From Nostoc sp. CHAB 5834 (GTDB lineage: Bacteria > Cyanobacteriota > Cyanobacteriia > Cyanobacteriales > Nostocaceae): 12,749 nucleotides of DNA. This document shows positions 5,565 to 11,574 of this stretch, in pieces. The stretch's first letter is position 1. Each line of letters begins with the position of its first letter. Below the pieces are notes generated by a model. That model made no database searches. It was not told the DNA's origin and saw nothing but the letters and a program-made list of their open reading frames with translations. The DNA lies in assembly GCA_020829485.1 (NCBI GenBank), contig JAIVFU010000155.1, positions 1 through 12,749 on the forward strand, given 5' to 3'. The position numbers and the translations under genes are program-made.

Positions 5565-5981
5565 TTGAAGAAGCTTTTCGCATCCCTCGCCATTATGCTG
5601 GCTTTTGCCTTTACAGTCTTCGCTGCCCATGCGACCGATACTTTCCCCGAGTATCAACGGACTCAAATGATGGCCACCGCGAACGGAAATCACTACAACC
5701 GAGAAGTGCTAAGCCCTGATGGGGTTTTCACCCTTTCCGAATGCTTCGGACAAGGAACCAAGCAAAAATGTATTTCCACTTCGAAAAGGCTTTCACGGGC
5801 TGAACACGAAGCTGTGATTGCAAAGTTCCATCAAGACGTTCTTGACAGCCGCAAAGCTGAGCAAGAAAAAGTGGGCAGCGTTGCAACCCGTCAAGACCTG
5901 AACCCGATTGTGCTTTCGCCCAACCGTTACCGCGTCAAAATGCACACGGGCATTACCAATAGGCCCTTTACAAGCAAATGA
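5565..5981 (+). CDS. Exported hypothetical protein, 138 aa, TTG start
   Basis: The start is TTG at 5565, with AGGAG 6 bases upstream, a strong SD; no other start fits. Residues 1-23 are a clear signal peptide (MKKL, hydrophobic core, FAAHA before the cut). The mature part is small and polar with two Cys (60 and 69, in LSECFGQGTKQKC), which could form a local disulfide, and a helix SRAEHEAVIAKFHQDVLDSRKAEQEK (77-102). The tail is basic. I do not recognise a family. It is probably cotranscribed with the I78-like gene, although TATAAA at 5515-5520 may provide a second promoter, and a strong terminator follows its stop at once. Confidence 0.65.
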   Translation: MKKLFASLAIMLAFAFTVFAAHATDTFPEYQRTQMMATANGNHYNREVLSPDGVFTLSECFGQGTKQKCISTSKRLSRAEHEAVIAKFHQDVLDSRKAEQEKVGSVATRQDLNPIVLSPNRYRVKMHTGITNRPFTSK

Positions 5982-5989
5982 CCTTTTTC

Positions 5990-6014
5990 AAAGCCACCCG
6001 CAGGTGGCTTTTTT
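5990..6014 (+). terminator. Strong rho-independent terminator
   Basis: AAAGCCACC (5990-5998), loop CGCA, GGTGGCTTT (6003-6011), then more T to 6014. The 9-base-pair stem is perfect. It starts 8 bases after the stop at 5981 and closes the exported-protein pair. Confidence 0.9.
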
Positions 6015-6018
6015 CTGT

Positions 6019-6032
6019 GCACCAGCCGGTGC
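6019..6032 (+). promoter_or_regulatory. Short inverted repeat upstream of the 232-aa gene
   Basis: GCACC and GGTGC are separated by four bases, 45 bases before the start at 6077. A -10 candidate (TATACG, about 6043-6048) follows. It could be an operator for the 232-residue gene, but arms of five bases are easily due to chance. Confidence 0.2.
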
Positions 6033-6076
6033 CCCTGGACGCTATACGAGGCAGACCATATTAAAAAAGGAAATAT

Positions 6077-6775
6077 ATGACAGTTGATACTAAAGGCGTC
6101 GTCGCAACCTCTATCAAAGACGTACTGTTGGTTTCTCGATTGGCCGAAATTGGACTGCGCGCTGTCTGCACAGCTGCTCGGAAGCTCGACACTGCCTCCC
6201 CCCCCGTGACAACAAACCATCTGGATTGGCGCCTGCTGCCTGATTCCGCGATGCTGCAATCGTTCGTCCACCTTCGGGGGCACCCACGAATGATGTCGAT
6301 ATTCATGCACTGCGACGGAGACAACAAAGACATTGCACCTCAGAGCCTGTCTTTGAGCTTGGGAGCGAATGGTGACAGCCCCCTCATCATGAAGTCCGCC
6401 TTGTGGGGACTAAGCATGCTGGGGCCTGTTCTGTTCTGCGAGCATGACTCCCACGAAGCTCGATGGGAACCTCTGTTCGAAGCAGAAGTTGACCGATTCA
6501 ACTTGCTGAAAGCCATTGGCAACAAGCTGCTAACCCCATATGAGTACCGCAACATGTTGACAGCCTTCACGGGTCTGCGCATTAACCTCGCTCTGCCGGG
6601 TAGCTTCGAAGATGCATTTGGCGTAAGTGAGGAAGAAGCCCTGGCCATTCCTCGAATGACCTTTGAGCAAAGCAATATCTGGCTCCGGGAGAAGGCCGAG
6701 CCTTTCATAGACTCTTTGCCCAGCTGCTTTCCGTCAAAAGAGGAGGACTTCTTTAGTGTGAAGAAGTCCAGCTAA
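6077..6775 (+). CDS. Hypothetical protein, 232 aa
   Basis: A clean gene: ATG preceded by AAGGA at 5 bases, stop TAA, its own terminator behind, and a terminator in front isolating it from the exported pair. I do not recognise the family. It looks cytoplasmic and mixed alpha/beta. Visible parts are an N-terminal helix (IKDVLLVSRLAEIGLRAVCTAARKL), a central hydrophobic stretch (MKSALWGLSMLGPVLFC, 105-121) too polar around the edges to be a confident membrane segment, an acidic helix FEAEVDRFNLLKAIGNKLL, and a C-terminal acidic region (KEEDFFSVKK). Four Cys are scattered (31, 79, 121, 217) without a metal-site pattern. It stands alone, convergent with the HDOD gene. Confidence 0.65.
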   Translation: MTVDTKGVVATSIKDVLLVSRLAEIGLRAVCTAARKLDTASPPVTTNHLDWRLLPDSAMLQSFVHLRGHPRMMSIFMHCDGDNKDIAPQSLSLSLGANGDSPLIMKSALWGLSMLGPVLFCEHDSHEARWEPLFEAEVDRFNLLKAIGNKLLTPYEYRNMLTAFTGLRINLALPGSFEDAFGVSEEEALAIPRMTFEQSNIWLREKAEPFIDSLPSCFPSKEEDFFSVKKSS

Positions 6776-6790
6776 CTGCTGCATTTCATT

Positions 6791-6828
6791 AAAACAACAG
6801 CCCAGGCACTGCCCGGGCTGTTTTCTTT
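6791..6828. terminator. Bidirectional terminator between convergent genes
   Basis: AACAGCCC (6796-6803) pairs with GGGCTGTT (6815-6822), with further inner pairing around GGCA/TGCC. TTTTCTTT follows on the plus strand, and TTGTTTT on the minus strand. It serves the plus gene ending at 6775 and the minus gene ending at 6877. Confidence 0.85.
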
Positions 6829-6876
6829 GAATAGGCTCTTAGAGGACCACCCCGGCCTAACCCAAGTGACGAACTT

Positions 6877-8313
6877 CTATGCCGCAACCGCGGCAGTTCG
6901 CTCGAAACAGCGCTCCAACTCCCTGGTCATCGTTTCAACGAGGTCAATTTCCTCGGAGTCCAGCCCCCCTTTGCACACCGTTGAGCCCCATTCGCCGCAC
7001 ACAAGCGCAATGCATTTGTTGCGAAGGAACACCTGGGTGAGCATCACTGAACGAGAACTCGGGAACGCAGAGACGTACCAAGCGGGGACCCGGTTCTTAA
7101 TGTCAGGCCTTTTGATGTCCTCAAGGACCAGAGCTTTACGGGTTGTGATAGCGAAGTGGAAGAAGTCGGGAACGAACCCTTCTTCGAAGGTTAGCCGCTC
7201 CAGCTTATCTCGTGCGGAAGTTCCAAAGGCAACTCGGGCCGTGAACCTTTTGGACACGGGGTTTAACAGCATCAGAAAGCAGTTCTCAAAATTGAGAGAA
7301 CGCATCATCGACTCAAGGACCAAGGGGGCAAGCTCAGCCACCGACAGAGTCTTGCTGACTTGCTGTACCTCAGCCAGTTGTTCGCGCAGGAGCACTCGCC
7401 CGTTAGGGTTCTTCCCGGGAGCTGGAAGCCACGGCGCAAGCTTGCAGGTCGGTTCCTTCGCATTGAGGTCTTTCTGGAACTCGACAATTTGCGTGGAAGC
7501 CTGCTCCACCACCTCGGCGCTGAGCCCCAGCATCTGCGCGTTCTCAGACAGTAGCGTCTTAATTTCGGCGACCTCGGCCCCGTCGGTTATCAGGTCAGCG
7601 GTTTTGGAAGCAACATTCGCCATGGCGCGCAACCAGTCTAGGTGCGTTCCAATGGGAGTCTCTAGAGGCAATGCCTGGCGCATCATCGTAGCCGAGATGG
7701 TGTGAGGCAGCCGCCACTTGAGCGCTGCTTCCTTGGCGATTTCCTCAAGGCTCACGCCCACCACTTTCTTGCAGGCCTCACTCTCTTCATCGAGCACACC
7801 ACGAGAAATCGCCTGGATGGCGTCCCATTCGTTGGGGAAGTAAAACACTAGCAGCAATCGCGCGAGTTGTTGGAGCAATGCACAGACAACAGCCTCTTCG
7901 CCGTGCTGAATTCCTTGAGTGGAACTCAGAGCTCGGGCGACCTCCCCCGAAAGCATTGCACGCTTAAGCTCTTCTGTCGCTCGGGGATGCTTAGCAGCCG
8001 CGCCGGAGAAGTTTTCTAAGAGCTGAACCCCCATGGCCAGGTGGGCCACAGTATCCACACCCAAGACCAATATAGCCCGTGACACAGTGGTCACCTCTCC
8101 TCCGAAGGACGAGTACATCGCAGAGTTTGCGAGTCGAATGACCCGCTGAGCCAAGGAGAAGTCTGCCATCACGCTGGCCGCAAGGGTAGATGTATTCGAC
8201 TCGGAATTCAGAGTGCTGACCAAGCGGTCTATGGAGCACTGCAATGTTGGAAAGTCACCTTGCTGGGACAAGCGAGTCCATAGCGTCTCGAAAAATTGTT
8301 CTCGTTTTAGCAT
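6877..8313 (-). CDS. HDOD-GAF signalling protein
   Basis: 478 residues. Residues about 16-215 are an HDOD domain: FPTLQCSIDRLVSTLN, then ASVMADFSLAQRVIRLANSAMY (46-67) and ILVLGVDTVAHLAMGVQLLENF (81-102) are the characteristic helices of this degenerate HD-type fold, which keeps no metal-binding His-Asp pair. From about 325 to 470 is a GAF-like domain (LSVAELAPLVLESMM, NCFLMLLN, FTARVAFG, then SVMLTQVFLRNKCIALVCGEWG). Such proteins usually act as scaffolds or sensors in cyclic-di-GMP, motility or stress signalling rather than as enzymes. ATG at 8313 has AAGG 6 bases upstream. It follows the GGDEF-EAL gene by 18 bases, so the two are cotranscribed and probably act together. The GAF ligand is unknown. 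Confidence 0.85.
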   Translation of the reverse strand: MLKREQFFETLWTRLSQQGDFPTLQCSIDRLVSTLNSESNTSTLAASVMADFSLAQRVIRLANSAMYSSFGGEVTTVSRAILVLGVDTVAHLAMGVQLLENFSGAAAKHPRATEELKRAMLSGEVARALSSTQGIQHGEEAVVCALLQQLARLLLVFYFPNEWDAIQAISRGVLDEESEACKKVVGVSLEEIAKEAALKWRLPHTISATMMRQALPLETPIGTHLDWLRAMANVASKTADLITDGAEVAEIKTLLSENAQMLGLSAEVVEQASTQIVEFQKDLNAKEPTCKLAPWLPAPGKNPNGRVLLREQLAEVQQVSKTLSVAELAPLVLESMMRSLNFENCFLMLLNPVSKRFTARVAFGTSARDKLERLTFEEGFVPDFFHFAITTRKALVLEDIKRPDIKNRVPAWYVSAFPSSRSVMLTQVFLRNKCIALVCGEWGSTVCKGGLDSEEIDLVETMTRELERCFERTAAVAA

Positions 8314-8331
8314 TAACTACCTTAAGCTTGC

Positions 8332-10101
8332 CTATACCAAGAGGGTGAAACTCCTTGCTTTCACCTCTTCCTTAAACTCCTCTGGTGACAACGCGGGGGC
8401 AACCAACCATCCTTGTGCATAGGAGCAACCTTGCTCTGCCAAGATGATGCGCTGCTCTTCGGTTTCCACCCCCTCCGCTACAACTTTCAGCCCCAACTCC
8501 CTTGCCAGGGAGAGGACAGCGAACACGATGGCCTTTCCAGGCCGGTCCACCAGCATGTCTGCAATAAAACTGCGGTCAATCTTCAGTGCCTTCAAAGGGA
8601 ACCGTCGCAGGTATGCCAGGCTGGAGTAGCCCGTCCCAAAATCGTCGACCGCAAACATCACTCCGAAGTGGCACAGCTCTTTGAGCACCTCCTCGGTGTG
8701 CTCGGGGTCCGCCATCAGCGCCCCTTCGGTAATCTCCAGCACGAGGCGATTTGCGTCGATACCGGAGTCATTGATAGCCGCTTTTACACTGTCTACGAAC
8801 TCAGGGTGCTTGAGCTGCACGGGGGAAACATTGACAGAAAGCGTCTTGAGAACCAATCCTTCTTGGTCCCATTGCACAAGCTGAGCGCATGCGCTTCTGA
8901 GCGCCCATTGCCCCAGCAGATGAATCATTCCGTTCTGTTCTGCCACGGGGATGAAGTCTCCGGGAGGCACCGCCCCGCCGGGACGGTTCCATCGCATTAG
9001 GGCCTCAACGCTCACCACTGCTTTGGTCTGAGGTTCGAAGATAGGCTGGTAGTGCATGCAGAACTCGCCGTTCTGCACACCGGTGAACATGCTTTGTTCG
9101 GTATCGAACTGCGCTTGAATCCGGCTCTCGATAGCCGCTGTGTAAACGCACAGCTGGTTTTTACCCGCGTCCTTAGCCTGATACATGGCCAAGTCAGCGC
9201 GCTTGAGCAAGGCGGACTCCGTGAGAGACTGGCTGTCGAAAAAGGCGAGGCCCAAACTGGTGGTCACTCTCAGCTGCTGCCCGCCAATGCGGAAGGGCTG
9301 AAGAAACGCCCGGATAACCCTCTCGGCCATGGCAACAGCTTGGCTCTGATGGGTAATGCGCGGCAACAGGAGCACAAACTCGTCTCCCCCCATGCGGGCA
9401 ACAGTGTCTTCCGCACGAACACTGGATTTAAGCCGGGCGGCAACTTCTTTCAGAAGAGCGTCACCCACGTCATGGCCGCTCGTGTCATTGATTTTCTTAA
9501 AACCGTCCAAGTCCAACAAAGCGACTGCAAACTGGGTGTTCGAGCGAATGGCTGCGAGAATGTTTTCCGAGATGGTTTTACGCATCAGAACCCGGTTGCC
9601 CAGCCCTGTAAGGGGGTCCAGAAGGTACTTTTCTTTAAGGGCATTCTCGGCATGGACCCACTTCGTGACGTCGTAACCAAACAACGCGAAGTAAGGATAG
9701 TCCGAGTAAACCTGAGCGGGCTTGACGGTCACCTCCAGCCATCGACTCTCAGGAAGTCCTCCTATAAATCGCAGGCAGGCCTGCTCTTCGGTCGCCCCGG
9801 ATGCTGCGTTTCTAAGCATTCCATTCAGGACGTCCAAGTGGCCGGGGCATACGATGTCGGCAAGAGACGCTCGCAGCAGGTGTTCTCGCGGGTATGCCAG
9901 CAACTCCGCCGATGCCTCACTTGCGTGCAAGATTTTGCCTTCACAATCAATGCCCAGAGCAAGTCCTCCGGACGCATTGAGTAGAAGTCCGGCGGTTTCC
10001 ATGTTCCGGTCGGCAGCCTGAACCAAGGGCTCCTTGTGCAATTGCGATGCACGAGCAGGGGCGCTACTCGCGATTGCAGCTGCGACGTCAAGGGGCTTCA
10101 C
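8332..10101 (-). CDS. PAS-GGDEF-EAL cyclic-di-GMP enzyme
   Basis: 589 residues, cytoplasmic, no membrane segment. Domains: PAS about 35-150, GGDEF about 158-318, EAL about 333-580. The GGDEF site is intact (RMGGDEF, 236-242) with the product-inhibition site RAED five residues before it; the metal/phosphate region LLDLDGFKKIN is complete. The EAL domain keeps Glu366 (SVEALMRW), Asn424 (SVNVSP), EITE (456-459), the DDFGTG pair of Asp (486-487), Lys507 (LKIDRSF) and AEGVET. Both synthesis and hydrolysis of cyclic di-GMP are thus possible; the PAS domain may decide which. GTG at 10101 is chosen because GGAG lies 7 bases ahead. The frame continues to a GTG at 10221, but that codon lies inside the promoter -10 element. 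It is first in an operon with the HDOD-GAF gene. Confidence 0.93.
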   Translation of the reverse strand: MKPLDVAAAIASSAPARASQLHKEPLVQAADRNMETAGLLLNASGGLALGIDCEGKILHASEASAELLAYPREHLLRASLADIVCPGHLDVLNGMLRNAASGATEEQACLRFIGGLPESRWLEVTVKPAQVYSDYPYFALFGYDVTKWVHAENALKEKYLLDPLTGLGNRVLMRKTISENILAAIRSNTQFAVALLDLDGFKKINDTSGHDVGDALLKEVAARLKSSVRAEDTVARMGGDEFVLLLPRITHQSQAVAMAERVIRAFLQPFRIGGQQLRVTTSLGLAFFDSQSLTESALLKRADLAMYQAKDAGKNQLCVYTAAIESRIQAQFDTEQSMFTGVQNGEFCMHYQPIFEPQTKAVVSVEALMRWNRPGGAVPPGDFIPVAEQNGMIHLLGQWALRSACAQLVQWDQEGLVLKTLSVNVSPVQLKHPEFVDSVKAAINDSGIDANRLVLEITEGALMADPEHTEEVLKELCHFGVMFAVDDFGTGYSSLAYLRRFPLKALKIDRSFIADMLVDRPGKAIVFAVLSLARELGLKVVAEGVETEEQRIILAEQGCSYAQGWLVAPALSPEEFKEEVKARSFTLLV

Positions 10102-10127
10102 AAAGATTCTCCGTTGCGATTGATAGC

Positions 10128-10152
10128 AAAAAATGTTCGAAGGTCGAACATT
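10128..10152 (-). promoter_or_regulatory. Terminator-like inverted repeat in the GGDEF-EAL leader
   Basis: AATGTTCGA (10132-10140) and TCGAACATT (10144-10152) are perfect 9-base arms around AGG. On the minus strand the second arm runs straight into more T (10131-10128), giving a terminator shape in the leader, 27 bases before the GTG at 10101. A neighbouring TTCGAA (10151-10156) offers another pairing. It may be an attenuator or a repressor operator. The stem is only one third GC. Confidence 0.5.
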
Positions 10153-10211
10153 CGAAAGGGTCACATACCGGCTAGGCCAAGAATTTGCGCTGTAAAAGAC
10201 GCGAAAGACAC

Positions 10212-10229
10212 ATTGTACCACAAGCCAAT
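10212..10229 (-). promoter_or_regulatory. Extended -10 promoter of the GGDEF-EAL operon
   Basis: On the minus strand ATTGGC (10229-10224) precedes TTGTGG and the -10 TACAAT (10217-10212), with TGG next to the -10. The -35 is poor. The leader would be about 105 bases and holds the inverted repeat at 10132. It shares TGTGGTACA with the promoters at 3455 and 5077. Confidence 0.5.
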
Positions 10230-10371
10230 CAAACCGATGCTGCCAGCACTACTCCACTGCCAATTAGATGCTGCTACTACAGGAAATACTGGGATGCAAC
10301 GTCAAAAGACATATTTTAGCCAACAATTACAACCTTTTGTTTAGCAATCTGTTGCCCTTCTACTTACGTGC

Positions 10372-10400
10372 TTGCGCCTTAAAAATGAATTGCCTATACC
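10372..10400 (+). promoter_or_regulatory. Promoter of the tdk operon
   Basis: TTGCGC (10372-10377) and TATACC (10395-10400) are 17 bases apart, leaving a leader of about 22 bases before the ATG at 10429. The AT-rich gap 10230-10371 between this and the divergent promoter holds ATATTTTAG (10311-10319) and a second GCCAAT (10259-10264), but no gene. Confidence 0.45.
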
Positions 10401-10428
10401 TGAAAGAACAAAATCTTTTAGGAAACTT

Positions 10429-10989
10429 ATGGCCAAACTTTACTTTCGTTATTCGTCCATGAACGGCGGGAAGTCCGCAGGGCTGCTGCAAGTGGCTCAC
10501 AACTACGCAGAAAACGGACAGAAGTGTGCCCTCTTTACAGCTGCTGTCGATGACCGTTACGGCAAGGGCCTTATCACCTCTCGAATCGGCCTCCAGCGTG
10601 AAGCGGAGCTGTTCGATAAGAGTACGGTCTTCGATAAGACGCTGCCTCGCGACGTAAACTGCATCCTCGTAGACGAAGCTCAGTTCCTTGAGCCCGAGCA
10701 AGTCATCGAGCTCCATCGATGGGTTCACACCCACAGCATTCCCGTAATTTGCTTTGGTATCCGGACGGACTTCAGAGGGTTTCCCTTCCCGGGAGCGGCA
10801 ATGCTTCTGGCTGTTGGTGACGACCTTGAAGAAATCAAGACCATCTGCAGCTGCGGAAAAAAAGCAACGATGAACATCCGCCTTTCGGCCGACGGGCTAC
10901 GTCAACGCGAAGGTGACCAGGTGCTCATCGGAGGTAATAGCCGGTATCGACAAGTGTGCGGTACGTGCTTTTACCGAGGGGACGCATGA
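10429..10989 (+). CDS. tdk: Thymidine kinase, type II
   Basis: 186 residues; phosphorylates thymidine (and deoxyuridine) with ATP to give dTMP, salvaging nucleosides for DNA synthesis. It follows E. coli Tdk closely from residue 1 (MAKLYFRYSSMNGGKSAGLLQ): P-loop with Lys15-Ser16, the DDRYGKGLITSRIGL segment, the Walker-B/base region VDEAQF (81-86, Glu83 the likely catalytic base), GIRTDFRGFPFPG (110-122), and the zinc-site Cys in ICSCGKKA (Cys140, 142) and CGTC (Cys177, 180), with the substrate lasso IGGNSRY between them. It lacks the C-terminal tail of the 205-residue E. coli enzyme. ATG at 10429 has AGGA 5-6 bases ahead; an upstream in-frame extension would overlap the promoter. Its stop overlaps the next start (ATGA). 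Confidence 0.95.
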   Translation: MAKLYFRYSSMNGGKSAGLLQVAHNYAENGQKCALFTAAVDDRYGKGLITSRIGLQREAELFDKSTVFDKTLPRDVNCILVDEAQFLEPEQVIELHRWVHTHSIPVICFGIRTDFRGFPFPGAAMLLAVGDDLEEIKTICSCGKKATMNIRLSADGLRQREGDQVLIGGNSRYRQVCGTCFYRGDA

Positions 10990-11492
10990 GGTCGCGAAAG
11001 CACCTCTTTCTCGACCTTGAAGAGACCGTTATCACCAGCGTATTTCAAAGCTGGGCAGATGCAGAGCTCATCAATCAGAAGAAGGTAAGAGACTTCATCG
11101 GGGAATACAACCCGGACGCGGTACACATTTTTTCATTTGCGTTACGCACTGAGTTGGAGCTTAGCGGTTTCAATTTCAGCGTACGCAAAAAACTTGAGAA
11201 GAGCTTGGGGGTAACTCTGCAGCAGACTCCTATTGTCAACCAAGATATGAAGTCAGCAATTGGTAACGCGCTTCGCCTCAGCACTGACCGAATCGATTTT
11301 CTTGATATATCGCAGCTGATTGGTAAGCAGCAGGCTTTTCGGCTTTATGTTCAAAACCGATTTAAAGGCAGTTCAAGCGGCAGCAACCCTCCTGTAGACG
11401 TTGTGCTGCTCGACGACTCAGTTTTTCAAGAATCGTTCAGCTGGCCCACTCTCCGTATCACAGGACGAATTGAGCCAATTCAGACTATTTAA
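10986..11492 (+). CDS. HAD-like protein with altered motif I
   Basis: 168 residues, ATG overlapping the tdk stop by four bases and preceded by GAGGGG, so translation is coupled to tdk. The pattern suggests a HAD-superfamily core: a first strand with LFLDLEETVI (7-16), where HAD enzymes have DxDxT but here the second Asp is Glu; a strand ending in Ser (VHIFS, Ser50) as motif II; and VVLLDDS (139-145) as the acidic motif IV. No clear cap domain is seen. Coupled to thymidine kinase, it might be a nucleotide phosphatase working against or after the kinase. The Asp-to-Glu change at the acid/base position could reduce or alter activity. A terminator closes the pair. Fold assignment is by motif order only. 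Confidence 0.6.
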   Translation: MRSRKHLFLDLEETVITSVFQSWADAELINQKKVRDFIGEYNPDAVHIFSFALRTELELSGFNFSVRKKLEKSLGVTLQQTPIVNQDMKSAIGNALRLSTDRIDFLDISQLIGKQQAFRLYVQNRFKGSSSGSNPPVDVVLLDDSVFQESFSWPTLRITGRIEPIQTI

Positions 11493-11496
11493 TTTC

Positions 11497-11529
11497 AAGC
11501 CCCGGCATCACTGCTGGGGCTTTCTCTTT
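11497..11529 (+). terminator. Rho-independent terminator of the tdk operon
   Basis: AAGCCCCGGCA (11497-11507), loop TCAC, TGCTGGGGCTT (11512-11522, one G-T pair), then TCTCTTT. It begins 4 bases after the stop of the HAD-like gene. Confidence 0.85.
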
Positions 11530-11537
11530 CAATTCCT

Positions 11538-11561
11538 ATATTAATAAGGTACAACTAATAT
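11538..11561 (+). promoter_or_regulatory. Inverted repeat in the promoter region of the GHKL gene
   Basis: ATATTA (11538-11543) and TAATAT (11556-11561) flank a 12-base spacer holding GGTACAAC. The element lies between the tdk terminator and the SD (AAGGA, 11564-11568), where the promoter must be, so it is either the promoter core or an operator over it. Confidence 0.35.
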
Positions 11562-11574
11562 TTAAGGATTGCAC

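Noticed and set aside
6827..7705. 292-codon open frame on the plus strand
   Set aside because: It lies opposite the HDOD-GAF gene, has no SD, is very rich in Ser, Arg and Thr, and starts just after a terminator.
9052..9984. 310-codon open frame on the plus strand
   Set aside because: It is the shadow of the GGDEF-EAL gene, whose minus-strand frame has every catalytic motif; the plus-strand translation resembles nothing.
10132..10152. LexA box
   Set aside because: GTTCGA-AGG-TCGAAC does not match the CTGT-N8-ACAG, GAAC-N7-GTTC or CGAAC-N4-GTTCG forms of LexA sites.
10102..10221. N-terminal extension of the GGDEF-EAL protein to a GTG at 10221
   Set aside because: The extension would cover the extended -10 and the leader hairpin, has no SD, and the GTG at 10101 has GGAG at 7 bases.
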